From contig JAUMOL010000007.1 in NCBI GenBank assembly GCA_031295385.1, positions 186,001 to 250,000 of the forward strand: a stretch of DNA of 64,000 nt, read 5' to 3'. This document shows positions 18,194-26,765 of this stretch, piece by piece; within the stretch, counting starts at the first letter, position 1, and each line of letters opens with the position of its first letter. The position numbers were made by a program, and so were the translations under genes. The stretch is from Collinsella sp. (GTDB lineage: Bacteria; Actinomycetota; Coriobacteriia; Coriobacteriales; Coriobacteriaceae). A model generated the notes under the pieces. It searched no databases. It saw only the letters and a list, made by a program, of their open reading frames with translations, and had not been told where the DNA came from.

Positions 18194-18892
18194 ATGGCGC
18201 GGGTTTGCATTGTGGGGTGTTTTGCCGTGAGCCGTTCTGCCCGTATTGGATTGATTGTCTTGGCGCTTGCGATCGCTGTGGTTGGCGCTGTCGGTATGGC
18301 ATTTCTACCTGCTGCGGTGACGGAGCCGGTGGTCAAGCCTGTGACTCAATCTGTCGAACTTCTGACCGGCGACGACAAGCCCGAGACCATTACGGTTGAT
18401 TTTGATGAGCAGCCGGCTGTGCTGGGTATTAGCAATTATCCGAGTATTCAGCTTGGGGCCATGCGCTATACCACGGATACAAGCCTGATCGATAGGGCGT
18501 CCGAGCTACTCAAGGGCAAAACATTTAAGCGTTGGTACGGATATGCGTCCTATCGGGCAAAAGCGAACGACATGGTTGGCGGATGTCACTCTTCCATCGA
18601 GCTGGACACTGCAAACGGCGCAAAGTTATGTGATGTCTCGTACGATCCGGGTTACGAGGGCAATGAGGGTCCGGGTATTTACATCATGGCCGGCGATGCA
18701 GCCTATGTCATGGAGGGCGACCAGGCCGAGCTCAACGATTTTATGGGTCAGTGTATCCAAGATGCCTATAAACAGACCTGCTTGCCTGACCCGCAGACTG
18801 CACGCGATAGTGGGTCTGCCCGTACATGGCTGTTCGAGGATGAGATGCCCTGGACCGTCGAATCGGGAAGTACGGGTTCGGCGAAGGAGTAG
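18194..18892 (+). CDS. Membrane-anchored protein of unknown function
   Basis: The protein has 232 residues if it starts at ATG 18194; a GTG at 18227 would remove 11 residues and place the membrane segment at the very N-terminus. GGAGGT lies 13 bases before the ATG, an unusually long spacing, so the start is uncertain. One hydrophobic helix (IGLIVLALAIAVVGAVGMAF) is followed by an extracytoplasmic domain rich in Thr, Asp and Tyr, with cysteines in GGCHSS, LCDV, GQCIQD and TCLPD. No family is recognised. It lies between family B copies 2 and 3. Confidence 0.72.
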   Translation: MARVCIVGCFAVSRSARIGLIVLALAIAVVGAVGMAFLPAAVTEPVVKPVTQSVELLTGDDKPETITVDFDEQPAVLGISNYPSIQLGAMRYTTDTSLIDRASELLKGKTFKRWYGYASYRAKANDMVGGCHSSIELDTANGAKLCDVSYDPGYEGNEGPGIYIMAGDAAYVMEGDQAELNDFMGQCIQDAYKQTCLPDPQTARDSGSARTWLFEDEMPWTVESGSTGSAKE

Positions 18893-18900
18893 AGACCGCG

Positions 18901-18935
18901 ACCACCACAAAGGTGCCTGTCCCCTTTGTGGTGGT
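18901..18935. repeat. Intergenic hairpin repeat, family B, copy 3
   Basis: ACCACCACAAAGG at 18901-18913 pairs with CCTTTGTGGTGGT at 18923-18935. It begins a few bases after the preceding stop codon. With the two family C hairpins and the clpB promoter it fills the 367-base gap 18893-19259. Confidence 0.85.
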
Positions 18936-18945
18936 TTTCGGTCTG

Positions 18946-19081
18946 TCTCGATCTGTAACATCTTGGCCGCTAAAAGTGGACCTGGTGTTACAGATTTAGA
19001 TTTTTGATCCGGGTGTTTTCTGTTCGTCTCAATCTATAACATCTGGAGCCATAAACAGTCGCTAGATGTTACAGATTGAGA
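18946..19081. repeat. Two tandem hairpin repeats, family C
   Basis: Copy 1 spans 18946-19000 and copy 2 spans 19027-19081. In copy 2, TCTCAATCTATAACATCT pairs with AGATGTTACAGATTGAGA; copy 1 has the same arms with a few changes (ATCTGTAACATCT / GGTGTTACAGAT). The unit length is about 55 bases and the two copies start 81 bases apart. Confidence 0.75.
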
Positions 19082-19143
19082 TAGTAAGGGGACGAGGCCG
19101 CAGCGGGTGAGCGTGCCTGCCCCCTATCTCTTAGTCACTCATA

Positions 19144-19170
19144 AAATCTTATATATAGAGACTTAGATTT
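19144..19170 (+). promoter_or_regulatory. Candidate heat-shock operator/promoter of clpB
   Basis: AAATCTTATAT (19144-19154), five bases, GACTTAGATTT (19160-19170): the same two 11-mers and the same spacing as upstream of dnaK (9917-9943). It lies about 90 bases before the clpB start. Likely an HspR-controlled site (inference). Confidence 0.6.
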
Positions 19171-19259
19171 ATGTATAAGATCGTACAAAGCTGGCAACAA
19201 TACTTCTCGAACAACGTGAAGCCGCCCCGTAGGGCGGCCGCCCCAAGAGAGGTGATTCC

Positions 19260-21887
19260 ATGAGAATCGATAAGCTAGCAATGACGTCGCGCGAGGCGTT
19301 GCAGACCGCCATGAGCACGGCTGCCGACGCGCAGGCCGGTGCGGTGGAGCCGATTCACCTGCTGTCCGCCCTGCTTGGTGCCGGCGAGCGCAATATCTCC
19401 GTGATCATCGAGCGCATCGGTGCCGACCCGGCTCAGCTCGCACGCTCCACACAGGATGCCATCGGCCACGCGCCCAAGGTTTCGGGCGAGGGCCAGCAGA
19501 TGGGCCTGTCCAACGAGCTCGTCCGCGTCATCGAAAAGGCCGAGAAGAAGGCCACCAAGATGGGCGACAGCTTTGTGGTGACCGAGCATCTGCTGATGGC
19601 GCTTGCCGAGGACAAGGGCGAGGCCGGCCGCGTGCTGCGCGACGCCGGCGTCACCAAGGAGCGCATCGAGCAGGTCTACGAGGAACTGCGCGGCGATGAC
19701 CGCGTGACGTCTGCCGAGGATAAGACGCAGTTTGAGGCGCTGGAGCAGTACGGACGCAATATCTGCGACCTTGCCCGCGCCGGCAAGCTCGACCCGGTCA
19801 TCGGCCGTACCGACGAGATCCGTCGTACCATCCAGGTCCTGTCCCGCCGCACCAAGAACAACCCCGTGCTCATCGGTGAGCCGGGCGTCGGTAAAACGGC
19901 TATCGTCGAGGGCATCGCCCAGCGTATCGTGGCCGGCGACGTGCCGAGTACGCTGCGCGACCGCGACCTCATCGAGCTCGACATGAGCGCGCTGGTCGCC
20001 GGCGCCAAGTACCGCGGTGAGTTCGAGGACCGCTTGAAGGCCGTGCTCAAGGAAGTGCAAAAATCGGAAGGCAAGGTCATCCTGTTCATCGATGAGCTCC
20101 ACACCATCGTGGGCGCGGGTGCCACCGAGGGCTCTATGGACGCCGGCAACATCCTCAAGCCGGCGCTCGCCCGTGGCGACCTACATGCAATCGGCGCGAC
20201 CACGCTCGACGAGTATCGCAAGTACATCGAGAAGGACGCGGCGCTCGCCCGCCGTTTCCAGACTGTGATGGTCTCCGAGCCTACCGTCGAGGACACCATC
20301 TCGATCCTGCGTGGCCTCAAGGAGAAGTACGAGATCTTCCACGGCGTGCATATCACCGATGGCGCGCTCGTGGCGGCTGCCGACCTCTCCGATCGCTATA
20401 TCGCCGACCGTTTCCTGCCCGACAAGGCCATCGACCTGGTCGATGAGGCCGCAAGCCGCCTGCGCATGGAGCTCGACAGCATGCCGGTCGAGATCGACGC
20501 CACCACGCGTCAGCTCACCCAGCTGCAGATCGAGGAGCAGGCACTCATGAAGGAGACCGACGACGCCTCCAAGGAGCGTCTGGAGGCCCTGCGTCAGGAG
20601 ATTGCCGAGGTCCAGGAAAAGCTCAATGTGCAAAAGGCCGGCTGGCTCAACCAAAAGAACGCCATCGACCACGTGCAGGAGCTTAAGGGCCAGCTTGACG
20701 AGGCCAAGAGCGAAGAGGAGCGTGCAACGCGCAACGGCGACCTGGGCCGTGCGTCCGAGCTGCGCTTCTCCGTGATTCCGGGCCTGCAGCAGCAGATTCA
20801 GGATTCCGAGGCTGCGCTCGAGGCACAAAAGCAGCAGGACGGCGAGGGCCTCAACGAGCAGGTGACCTCCGACGAGATCGCCGAGGTCGTGAGTGCCTGG
20901 ACCGGCGTGCCCGTGTCCAAGATGATGCAGGGCGAGCTCGACAAGCTGAAGGGCCTGGAGGGCGAGCTGCATAAGCGCGTCATCGGTCAGGACGAGGCCG
21001 TCTCCGCCGTCGCCGCGGCCGTACGTCGCAGCCGTGCGGGCCTCTCCGATCCGGACAAGCCCATCGGCAGCTTCTTCTTCCTGGGCCCCACCGGCGTAGG
21101 CAAGACCGAGCTCGCCAAGGCGCTTGCCGAGTGCCTGTTCGACGACGAGCGCGCGCTCGTGCGTATCGACATGTCCGAGTACATGGAGAAGTTCAGCGTC
21201 CAGCGTCTGATCGGTGCGCCCCCGGGATACGTGGGTTACGACGAGGGCGGCCAGCTCACCGAGGCCGTGCGCCGTCGTCCCTACTCCGTGATCTTGCTCG
21301 ACGAGATGGAGAAGGCCCATCCGGATGTCTTTAACGTGCTGCTGCAGGTGCTTGACGACGGCCGTCTGACCGACGGTCAGGGTCGCCAGGTACCCTTCAA
21401 GAACACGATCATCATCATGACGAGCAACGTGGGCTCTAAGGCTATCGCCGAGCTTTCGGGCAAGGACGAGGAGGAGATGCGCCATCAGGTCGACGCTGCC
21501 ATGGCTCAGACCTTCCGCCCCGAGTTCCTCAACCGTATCGACGATATCGTGGTGTTCCATCCGCTCGGCATGGCGCAGATCGAGAAGATCGTCGACATCC
21601 AGCTTGCCGACGTCCGCGCACGCCTGGCCAAGGAGCGCATGACGCTTGCCATCACCCCGGCGGCCAAGCAGATGCTCGCCGTGGGCGGCCTGGACCCCGT
21701 GTTCGGTGCCCGTCCGCTCAAGCGTCTGGTCCAGCGCGAGGTCGTGGATGCCATCGCCGCCGCCATCATCGACGGCACGGTGCGCGAGGGCGATCAGGTG
21801 ACGGTCGATGCCGACAAGGACGGCGGCTTTACCGTCGTGTGCGACAACACGCCGGCGGCCACCTACGAGGTTCCCGACGCCGAGTAG
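19260..21887 (+). CDS. clpB: ATP-dependent disaggregase ClpB
   Basis: ClpB works with DnaK to pull proteins out of aggregates. The 875-residue protein has the double Clp-N domain (1-145), AAA-1 with Walker A GEPGVGKTAIVEG near 205 and Walker B KVILFIDELHT, the long coiled-coil M domain (about 410-525), and AAA-2. AAA-2 has Walker A GPTGVGKTELAKALAE and GAPPGYVGYDEGG, with the C-terminal FRPEFLNRIDDIVVFHPL. ATG 19260 follows AGAGGTG. It is monocistronic, with a strong terminator at 21933 and a promoter motif shared with dnaK. Confidence 0.97.
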   Translation: MRIDKLAMTSREALQTAMSTAADAQAGAVEPIHLLSALLGAGERNISVIIERIGADPAQLARSTQDAIGHAPKVSGEGQQMGLSNELVRVIEKAEKKATKMGDSFVVTEHLLMALAEDKGEAGRVLRDAGVTKERIEQVYEELRGDDRVTSAEDKTQFEALEQYGRNICDLARAGKLDPVIGRTDEIRRTIQVLSRRTKNNPVLIGEPGVGKTAIVEGIAQRIVAGDVPSTLRDRDLIELDMSALVAGAKYRGEFEDRLKAVLKEVQKSEGKVILFIDELHTIVGAGATEGSMDAGNILKPALARGDLHAIGATTLDEYRKYIEKDAALARRFQTVMVSEPTVEDTISILRGLKEKYEIFHGVHITDGALVAAADLSDRYIADRFLPDKAIDLVDEAASRLRMELDSMPVEIDATTRQLTQLQIEEQALMKETDDASKERLEALRQEIAEVQEKLNVQKAGWLNQKNAIDHVQELKGQLDEAKSEEERATRNGDLGRASELRFSVIPGLQQQIQDSEAALEAQKQQDGEGLNEQVTSDEIAEVVSAWTGVPVSKMMQGELDKLKGLEGELHKRVIGQDEAVSAVAAAVRRSRAGLSDPDKPIGSFFFLGPTGVGKTELAKALAECLFDDERALVRIDMSEYMEKFSVQRLIGAPPGYVGYDEGGQLTEAVRRRPYSVILLDEMEKAHPDVFNVLLQVLDDGRLTDGQGRQVPFKNTIIIMTSNVGSKAIAELSGKDEEEMRHQVDAAMAQTFRPEFLNRIDDIVVFHPLGMAQIEKIVDIQLADVRARLAKERMTLAITPAAKQMLAVGGLDPVFGARPLKRLVQREVVDAIAAAIIDGTVREGDQVTVDADKDGGFTVVCDNTPAATYEVPDAE

Positions 21888-21932
21888 ATTTATGGGACAT
21901 GCCTTAAAATCTGCCAGCCGTTTCTAAACGCC

Positions 21933-21969
21933 AAGGGCGGCGGATCCAATTGGGTCCGCCGCCCTTTTT
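21933..21969 (+). terminator. Rho-independent terminator of clpB
   Basis: AAGGGCGGCGGA and TCCGCCGCCCTT form a 12-bp stem, with CCAATTGG inside the loop, followed by TTTTTC. Confidence 0.92.
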
Positions 21970-22019
21970 CGTGCGACAATCGATGTTGTTGAACGGATGC
22001 GATGCAAGGAGATATGCAG

Positions 22020-22214
22020 ATGAAAGACGAGATCAAGACAAGCGCGCCGGCGACCGATGCCGCACCCGCCGCACCCAAGCCTGCGCCTAAGCCGGCGCCC
22101 AAGCCGCGCGACCCCTACATCCGTGCCGAGAACGAGGACGACGACGGCTACGATCCCTACAGCGATCGCCGCCCCGAGCGCGAGCCGATGTTCGAAGCCG
22201 ACCCGTGGCGCTAA
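22020..22214 (+). CDS. Small Pro/Ala- and acid-rich protein of unknown function
   Basis: The 64-residue protein begins at ATG 22020, six to seven bases after AAGGAGATA. The first half is low complexity (PAAPKPAPKPAPKPRDPY); the second half is acidic and Tyr/Arg rich (ENEDDDGYDPYSDRRPE). It is probably disordered. It has its own ribosome site directly after the clpB terminator and is followed by a family A repeat. No function can be given. Confidence 0.65.
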   Translation: MKDEIKTSAPATDAAPAAPKPAPKPAPKPRDPYIRAENEDDDGYDPYSDRRPEREPMFEADPWR

Positions 22215-22238
22215 GTGCCACCCAAAAGGCCACCAATA

Positions 22239-22304
22239 AGTTGCGGTGAAATAGGGACTGTTTTGCGGTTTGACCAGCAAAAACAGCCCTATTTCACCGC
22301 AACT
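22239..22304. repeat. Intergenic hairpin repeat, family A, copy 2
   Basis: The left arm 22239-22264 starts AGTTGCGGTGAAATAGGGAC, and the right arm 22279-22304 ends TATTTCACCGCAACT. It starts 24 bases after a stop codon. It belongs to the GGGAC subtype, like copy 4 at 60096. The rest of the 321-base gap to 22535 holds the operator/promoter at 22468. Confidence 0.85.
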
Positions 22305-22467
22305 GCGTTAGGGATTTTTCTACAGGGGGAGGGTAGTCAAAAAAGCCCCGTCCCAAATTGACTGCTCGGGGAGTCGCATTCGAGCTCGGTTGTCCTCTTA
22401 GCCACTCGATATCCTTCGGAGCAATAACGGTGATAAAACTTGCTTAAGTGTTAATCAAGCTACACAC

Positions 22468-22527
22468 AATCTTGCTCTCTAATTAATCAAGAATCGGTAT
22501 AATTTTGATTAGCTAGAGAGCAAGATT
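22468..22527 (+). promoter_or_regulatory. Large inverted repeat enclosing the promoter of the DUF4143-type ATPase
   Basis: The 23-base arms at 22468-22490 and 22505-22527 match at 21 of 23 positions (AATCTTGCTCTCTA...). The 14-base spacer contains TATAAT at 22498-22503. The region is much more AT-rich than the surroundings. The ribosome site GGAGA follows directly. This looks like an operator around the -10 element, or a hairpin in the 5' leader. Confidence 0.65.
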
Positions 22528-22535
22528 GGAGAATC

Positions 22536-23888
22536 ATGGCATTCAACGACTTGATCGCCCAGAAAATAAAGGACTTTGAACAGCAGGGGGTTCCGCAGGT
22601 CTTTGAGCGAGACCTTAATCTGGGAAACCCACAGGAGCCAAAGCGCGACAACATCGTAAATGTGGTTGTGGGGGCCCGCCGTTGTGGAAAGACGTATCGC
22701 CTGTATCAGGAGATGCAGCGGCTTCAGGGCCGGGGCGTCGAGCTTGACCGGATGCTTTACTTTAATTTTGAGGACGAGCGCTTGCGCCCGTATGAGCCAT
22801 CGCTGCTGGCGGACGTGCTCGACACGTTCTATGCGCTGTATCCTGCTGCTCGAACCGAGGGCGCTTACATTTTCTTTGACGAAATCCAGGAAATTCCCGA
22901 ATGGGGTGCGTTTCTGCGGCGTGTAGTCGATACGGAGAAAGCGACCGTCTATGTGACGGGATCTTCTTCTAAGATGCTGTCCTCAGAGCTTAAGAGCGAG
23001 TTCAGGGGTCGTTCTCTTATACGGGAGCTTTTTCCGTTGAGTTTTTCGGAATACGTTCGGTATAAGACGGGGAGCGTTTTCGAGCCAGATGCGACCTTTT
23101 CCCCAAGCGATGCAGCGCTGCTTCGACATCATCTGATCGGATATCTTGAACGAGGGGGATTCATCGCGACGCTTGAGCAGACGCCCGCAGACGCGATTCA
23201 GCTGCTACAGGAATATGCTTCGCGAACGGTCGCTATGGACGTCATTGAGCGTTACGACGTCAAGAACCCTCGCTTGGCATCGCTGTTCTTGACGCGGTGT
23301 ATGGCATCTTCGGGACGAGAGCTGTCAGTGAACAAAGTGTACAACGAGTTCAAGAGCAGACAGATACCCGTCAGTCGTAATTCGCTCAGCGATTTACTTG
23401 AGTATTATGAGGATGCCTACCTGTTATTTTCTGTGCCGGAGTTCACGCGTTCATTGGCAAATAACATGCGGTCTGCGTCTAAGGTCTACGCTGTCGACCC
23501 TGCGATGTTTGGAGCATTCTCTCCCGCATCAGCATTGGATCAGGGCCAGAGGCTCGAGACCGCAGTGTTCAATGCGCTAAGAAGAAGGACTCCCGCGGTG
23601 AGGACCGGCTCGGTCTGCCGCCTGCTGATCAAAGAGAAGAGCAAAAGCCATGAGGTGGACTTTGTGGCTGGGGACGCACTTCTCATGCGGGCTTATAGCC
23701 TGATTCAGGTGAGTGTGGATATGGCAAGTGAGAAAACGCGCGAGCGCGAAATTGCCGCGCTTGATGCCTCGATGGCCCAGTTCGATCTTGGCGAGTCGAC
23801 AATCGTTACCATGGATGAGCAGGCCGATATTCCATGCGAGCACGGTGCGGTACACGTTGTGCCCGCATGGAAGTGGCTCCTTGCCTAA
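22536..23888 (+). CDS. AAA-family ATPase with DUF4143 C-terminal domain
   Basis: The 450-residue protein has an AAA_14 ATPase domain with Walker A VVVGARRCGKTYRL near residue 45 and Walker B YIFFDEIQEIPEWG near 110, then YVTGSSSKMLSSE. The C-terminal half carries the DUF4143 pattern (YLLFSVPEFTRSLANNMRS, KVYAVDPAMF) and a nuclease-like HEVDFVAG. Such proteins are common, often in several copies, in anaerobe genomes; their role is not established. The gene is visibly less GC-rich than its neighbours and has its own palindromic promoter, suggesting acquisition by transfer (inference). The start is ATG 22536. Confidence 0.88.
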   Translation: MAFNDLIAQKIKDFEQQGVPQVFERDLNLGNPQEPKRDNIVNVVVGARRCGKTYRLYQEMQRLQGRGVELDRMLYFNFEDERLRPYEPSLLADVLDTFYALYPAARTEGAYIFFDEIQEIPEWGAFLRRVVDTEKATVYVTGSSSKMLSSELKSEFRGRSLIRELFPLSFSEYVRYKTGSVFEPDATFSPSDAALLRHHLIGYLERGGFIATLEQTPADAIQLLQEYASRTVAMDVIERYDVKNPRLASLFLTRCMASSGRELSVNKVYNEFKSRQIPVSRNSLSDLLEYYEDAYLLFSVPEFTRSLANNMRSASKVYAVDPAMFGAFSPASALDQGQRLETAVFNALRRRTPAVRTGSVCRLLIKEKSKSHEVDFVAGDALLMRAYSLIQVSVDMASEKTREREIAALDASMAQFDLGESTIVTMDEQADIPCEHGAVHVVPAWKWLLA

Positions 23889-23904
23889 TCATCTACGGAT
23901 CTGT

Positions 23905-23928
23905 GGGGCCAGGACCTCCTGGCCCCTT
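23905..23928. terminator. Convergent terminator hairpin
   Basis: GGGGCCAGG (23905-23913) and CCTGGCCCC (23918-23926) form a perfect 9-bp stem with loop ACCT, between the ATPase gene and the convergent membrane-protein gene. Confidence 0.75.
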
Positions 23929-23961
23929 CATCACGGTTGGGGAGCACCATGATGCGCCCGG

Positions 23962-25458
23962 CTAGTCCTGGGCTTTGATGCTCGGCATCAGAATCTGGGC
24001 GAGGTAGTCGCATTCGAGCTTGGTGGCAGCGTCGGCCTTGCCGTCTTTACCGACCAGGTCGTTTTTGATCTGGCTGTATGTGTAGCGGTTGCCGGTCGTG
24101 AGCTCGACAAGCTCAATCGCCGTATCCATGGGGTAGGTCGACACAGGGTCCTGCGTGCGTCCATTAACGGTTTGCGGAATCACGTACGGATAGACAGGAC
24201 CGCTCGCATAGACGGTGTAGCCGTTACCTAGGCTGACCGTGCCCAAAACCGTATCGCCGTCGTCGGGCGTAAAGGTCTCGCCGTCGCGCACCGCGACGAG
24301 CGTCACGAGCGGTGTGTTGGTGTCGCCGTCCAGATAAATGCACAGCGTACTGCCGTTTTGCCAGGTGGCGACCTTGCCATACCACTCAACCGGAATATCG
24401 AGCTGATACAGGTCCGTCGCCTTGTGTCGAGCGTCGGCATCGCGGGCGGACTGTGCCTCGCTCGCGCTCACGGCATTGACGGCGGCGTCGCGCCGCGCGG
24501 TTGCCGCCTGCTGAAGTATCTTGGCGGCCGCGGCGGAGCTCGCGCCGCCTTCCTCGGCATACTTGGCGGCGGCATCGATCTGGTCGTCAGTCACCGTGTC
24601 GGCCGAAGGCACCTTGAGCTTAAAGGTGGCCTGGGCACTCAAATCCTGCCCATCGCTCTTAATGGTGACCTGCGCCTTGGTGGTCGGGACAGTGTAGATG
24701 GTGCCGTCTTCCGCGATGGGGGATCCAGCAATGGAGAGCGTGTAATCGCCGGGCAGCAGCTTAATGCCGCGACCATGCTCGTCAACGTAGAGCGTTTCGC
24801 TCACGGAAGAACCGTCGGAATCCTGCCCGCTCACCTGTACGGGAATCTTGGAGCCAGTTGAGCAGTCGAGGCCCGCGGCATGCACGCCAATCTGCACCGA
24901 CATCATCGTGTGCGCACTGGCGGCGACAGCGGCAGCCTGCTCTTGCTGGTATCCGTTCCAAGCCGCATAGCCCGCGCCGCCGGCGACGAGCGCGACGGCC
25001 ACAACGCCGGCAACCATCAGGTTGCGGCGCTTGGGCGGCATCTTACGATGGCGAACCTCGGCCTCGCGTGCCGAAGGGACGGACGGTAGGGGAATATCGC
25101 CCATGGCGATGGTCTCGTCCACGGCAGGCGCGGAGCCTAAGCCGGGGAGCTCGCGGGTGAGCGAATCCTCGGCCGGCAAGCTGTCGAGCAAGATGGTTTC
25201 CTCGCCCGTGTCGGATTCGGGCTGGTTGTCGGCCTCGCTTTCGGTGTCTTCGTGACCTGCCTCATCTTCGGCAGGCTCAACGTCGCCTGCATCCTGATCA
25301 TCGGGCTGTGCCTCGATTTCCGGTTCATCCTGCACATCAACGCTCGAATCGTCAAACGCAACATCGTCAAGCGAAATCCGGTCTAGGCTCTCCAGGGCCT
25401 CGGCACACGCTTCTGCATCTTGGGCCGCATCCTCTTGGCCCATCGTCTCATCTTTCAT
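23962..25458 (-). CDS. Membrane-anchored extracytoplasmic protein with long acidic cytoplasmic tail, unknown function
   Basis: The 498-residue protein is read from ATG 25458 behind GGGGGA; a longer in-frame start lacks a ribosome site. Residues 1-125 are acidic and disordered (DDSSVDVQDEPEIEAQ, EDEAGHEDTESEAD), then comes a basic patch (RHRKMPPKRRN), one membrane helix (LMVAGVVAVALVAGGAGYAAW) and about 340 extracytoplasmic residues. The outer part has an Ig-like start (KIPVQVSGQDSDGSSVSETLYVDEHG), a helical Ala-rich middle and a C-terminal domain (ELTTGNRYTYSQIKNDL). This layout is seen in other actinobacterial proteins of unknown role. No enzymatic motif is seen. Confidence 0.8.
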   Translation of the reverse strand: MKDETMGQEDAAQDAEACAEALESLDRISLDDVAFDDSSVDVQDEPEIEAQPDDQDAGDVEPAEDEAGHEDTESEADNQPESDTGEETILLDSLPAEDSLTRELPGLGSAPAVDETIAMGDIPLPSVPSAREAEVRHRKMPPKRRNLMVAGVVAVALVAGGAGYAAWNGYQQEQAAAVAASAHTMMSVQIGVHAAGLDCSTGSKIPVQVSGQDSDGSSVSETLYVDEHGRGIKLLPGDYTLSIAGSPIAEDGTIYTVPTTKAQVTIKSDGQDLSAQATFKLKVPSADTVTDDQIDAAAKYAEEGGASSAAAAKILQQAATARRDAAVNAVSASEAQSARDADARHKATDLYQLDIPVEWYGKVATWQNGSTLCIYLDGDTNTPLVTLVAVRDGETFTPDDGDTVLGTVSLGNGYTVYASGPVYPYVIPQTVNGRTQDPVSTYPMDTAIELVELTTGNRYTYSQIKNDLVGKDGKADAATKLECDYLAQILMPSIKAQD

Positions 25459-25590
25459 ACATCCCCCAAGCTCAATATCGGGACAACACTGTACCCAAAA
25501 ACGGGACCCCATAGAGCCGCCGCATGATTTGAAATCCGATTTTATATATGCGTATGTTTTTGAATAGATGAATAGAGACGCAACGACAAA

Positions 25591-25627
25591 AGCCCCCGAA
25601 AAGCGAGCGAAACGCTTTCCGGGGGCT
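25591..25627 (-). terminator. Terminator of the DUF5692-like gene
   Basis: AGCCCCCGAAAAGCG and CGCTTTCCGGGGGCT form a long stem. In minus orientation it is followed by TTTTGT, which fits termination of the gene at 25695-26702. Confidence 0.85.
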
Positions 25628-25694
25628 CTGCGAGACATTGGATGAAAATCCTGACGGGCGGGCCTATGCCCAACTGCCAACAGCGACCAACACG

Positions 25695-26702
25695 TTACTC
25701 GGCGTGCGCGTAATCAACCTTGGCGCGGCGGGCGGTAGCCTTCTCCCAATTGCTGGTGCCCTCAAAGACATCCTGCTTGTAGGGATTGCGACCGAGCTTC
25801 TTGGCGCGGTAGGCGATGTAGATGATCGCGGCGACGTTGGCGATCAGCGCGGCAATCGAGACCGCGGTAGCGGCGCCGGGGTCGAGCGTGGAGTGGGTCA
25901 CAAAGATGGACTCCTCCTGGAAGTACGGGAACACCTGGGCAAACATGCACCAAATGGCCAGCGTAAAGGCGCGGTTCTGGATCCAGCCGCCCTTGTTCCA
26001 GATAAAGGCGGCGACGGTGGGCGCCAGCAGCAGCGCAAAGCCGCAGAACCAGGAGTGGGTGGGCAGGCAGTTGTAGGTGTAGCAGAAGTTCCAGATATCG
26101 TAGGCGATGATGTAGACCCAGGTCATGTCGGGCCACAGCATGTCGGTTTGATCCTCGGAGGCGTAGACGCTCCACCAACCGGTCATGCAGAAGATGTTGA
26201 TGATACCGGCGATGCCGTTGAACACGTTGTTCCAGCCGGCCAGCTGTGTGGCGCCCTCGGAGGTGACCCAGGTGGACTCGCCCAGGACAAAGAAGTGATA
26301 GGCGCTCTCGAAGTCGGACACGACGGCGATCATGATGTTGATGGCGACGATCACAAACGGCCATGCGCGGAACCAATGCGCCTTGCCGATCTTTCCCCAC
26401 TGGTACTTAATGGCAATGAAGCCCCAGCAACCGGCGAGCGCCGCGTATACCTTGGCGTAGTGGAACCAGCTGTTCTGGTACACATGGGTGGGGTTGGTGA
26501 GCGCCCACTCGGCGCCCTGCGAAACGCCCACGGCGATGGCGACGCAGTAGATGGTCATGGCCAGCGGAGCCACGACAAAGATGATTGCCGCGCCCAGCTT
26601 GGTGCGGCGGCCGACTTCGTTGAGCACGATCAGGCCAATAAAGACCATGGCCCAGCCGGCCCAGTGGATAAGGGTATCGCTACCCCAAACATCGAACAGC
26701 AT
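25695..26702 (-). CDS. Multi-pass membrane protein, DUF5692-like
   Basis: The 335-residue protein has about nine hydrophobic helices and many aromatic residues (WFHYAKVYAALAGCWGF, TWVYIIAYDIWNFCYTYN, THSWFCGFALLLAPTVAAF). The composition and pattern fit the conserved family annotated DUF5692 as I recall it, with no established function. The C-terminus is cytoplasmic and basic. It is preceded on the same strand by the TetR regulator at 26766 (63-base gap), so they may be co-transcribed and controlled together with the divergent flavoprotein operon. Confidence 0.8.
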   Translation of the reverse strand: MLFDVWGSDTLIHWAGWAMVFIGLIVLNEVGRRTKLGAAIIFVVAPLAMTIYCVAIAVGVSQGAEWALTNPTHVYQNSWFHYAKVYAALAGCWGFIAIKYQWGKIGKAHWFRAWPFVIVAINIMIAVVSDFESAYHFFVLGESTWVTSEGATQLAGWNNVFNGIAGIINIFCMTGWWSVYASEDQTDMLWPDMTWVYIIAYDIWNFCYTYNCLPTHSWFCGFALLLAPTVAAFIWNKGGWIQNRAFTLAIWCMFAQVFPYFQEESIFVTHSTLDPGAATAVSIAALIANVAAIIYIAYRAKKLGRNPYKQDVFEGTSNWEKATARRAKVDYAHAE

Positions 26703-26765
26703 GCTGCTCTCCTTTCACACGCCCGCGGCCCCTCTTCTGATCGCGGGCAGTTTGGCCAAATGTCG

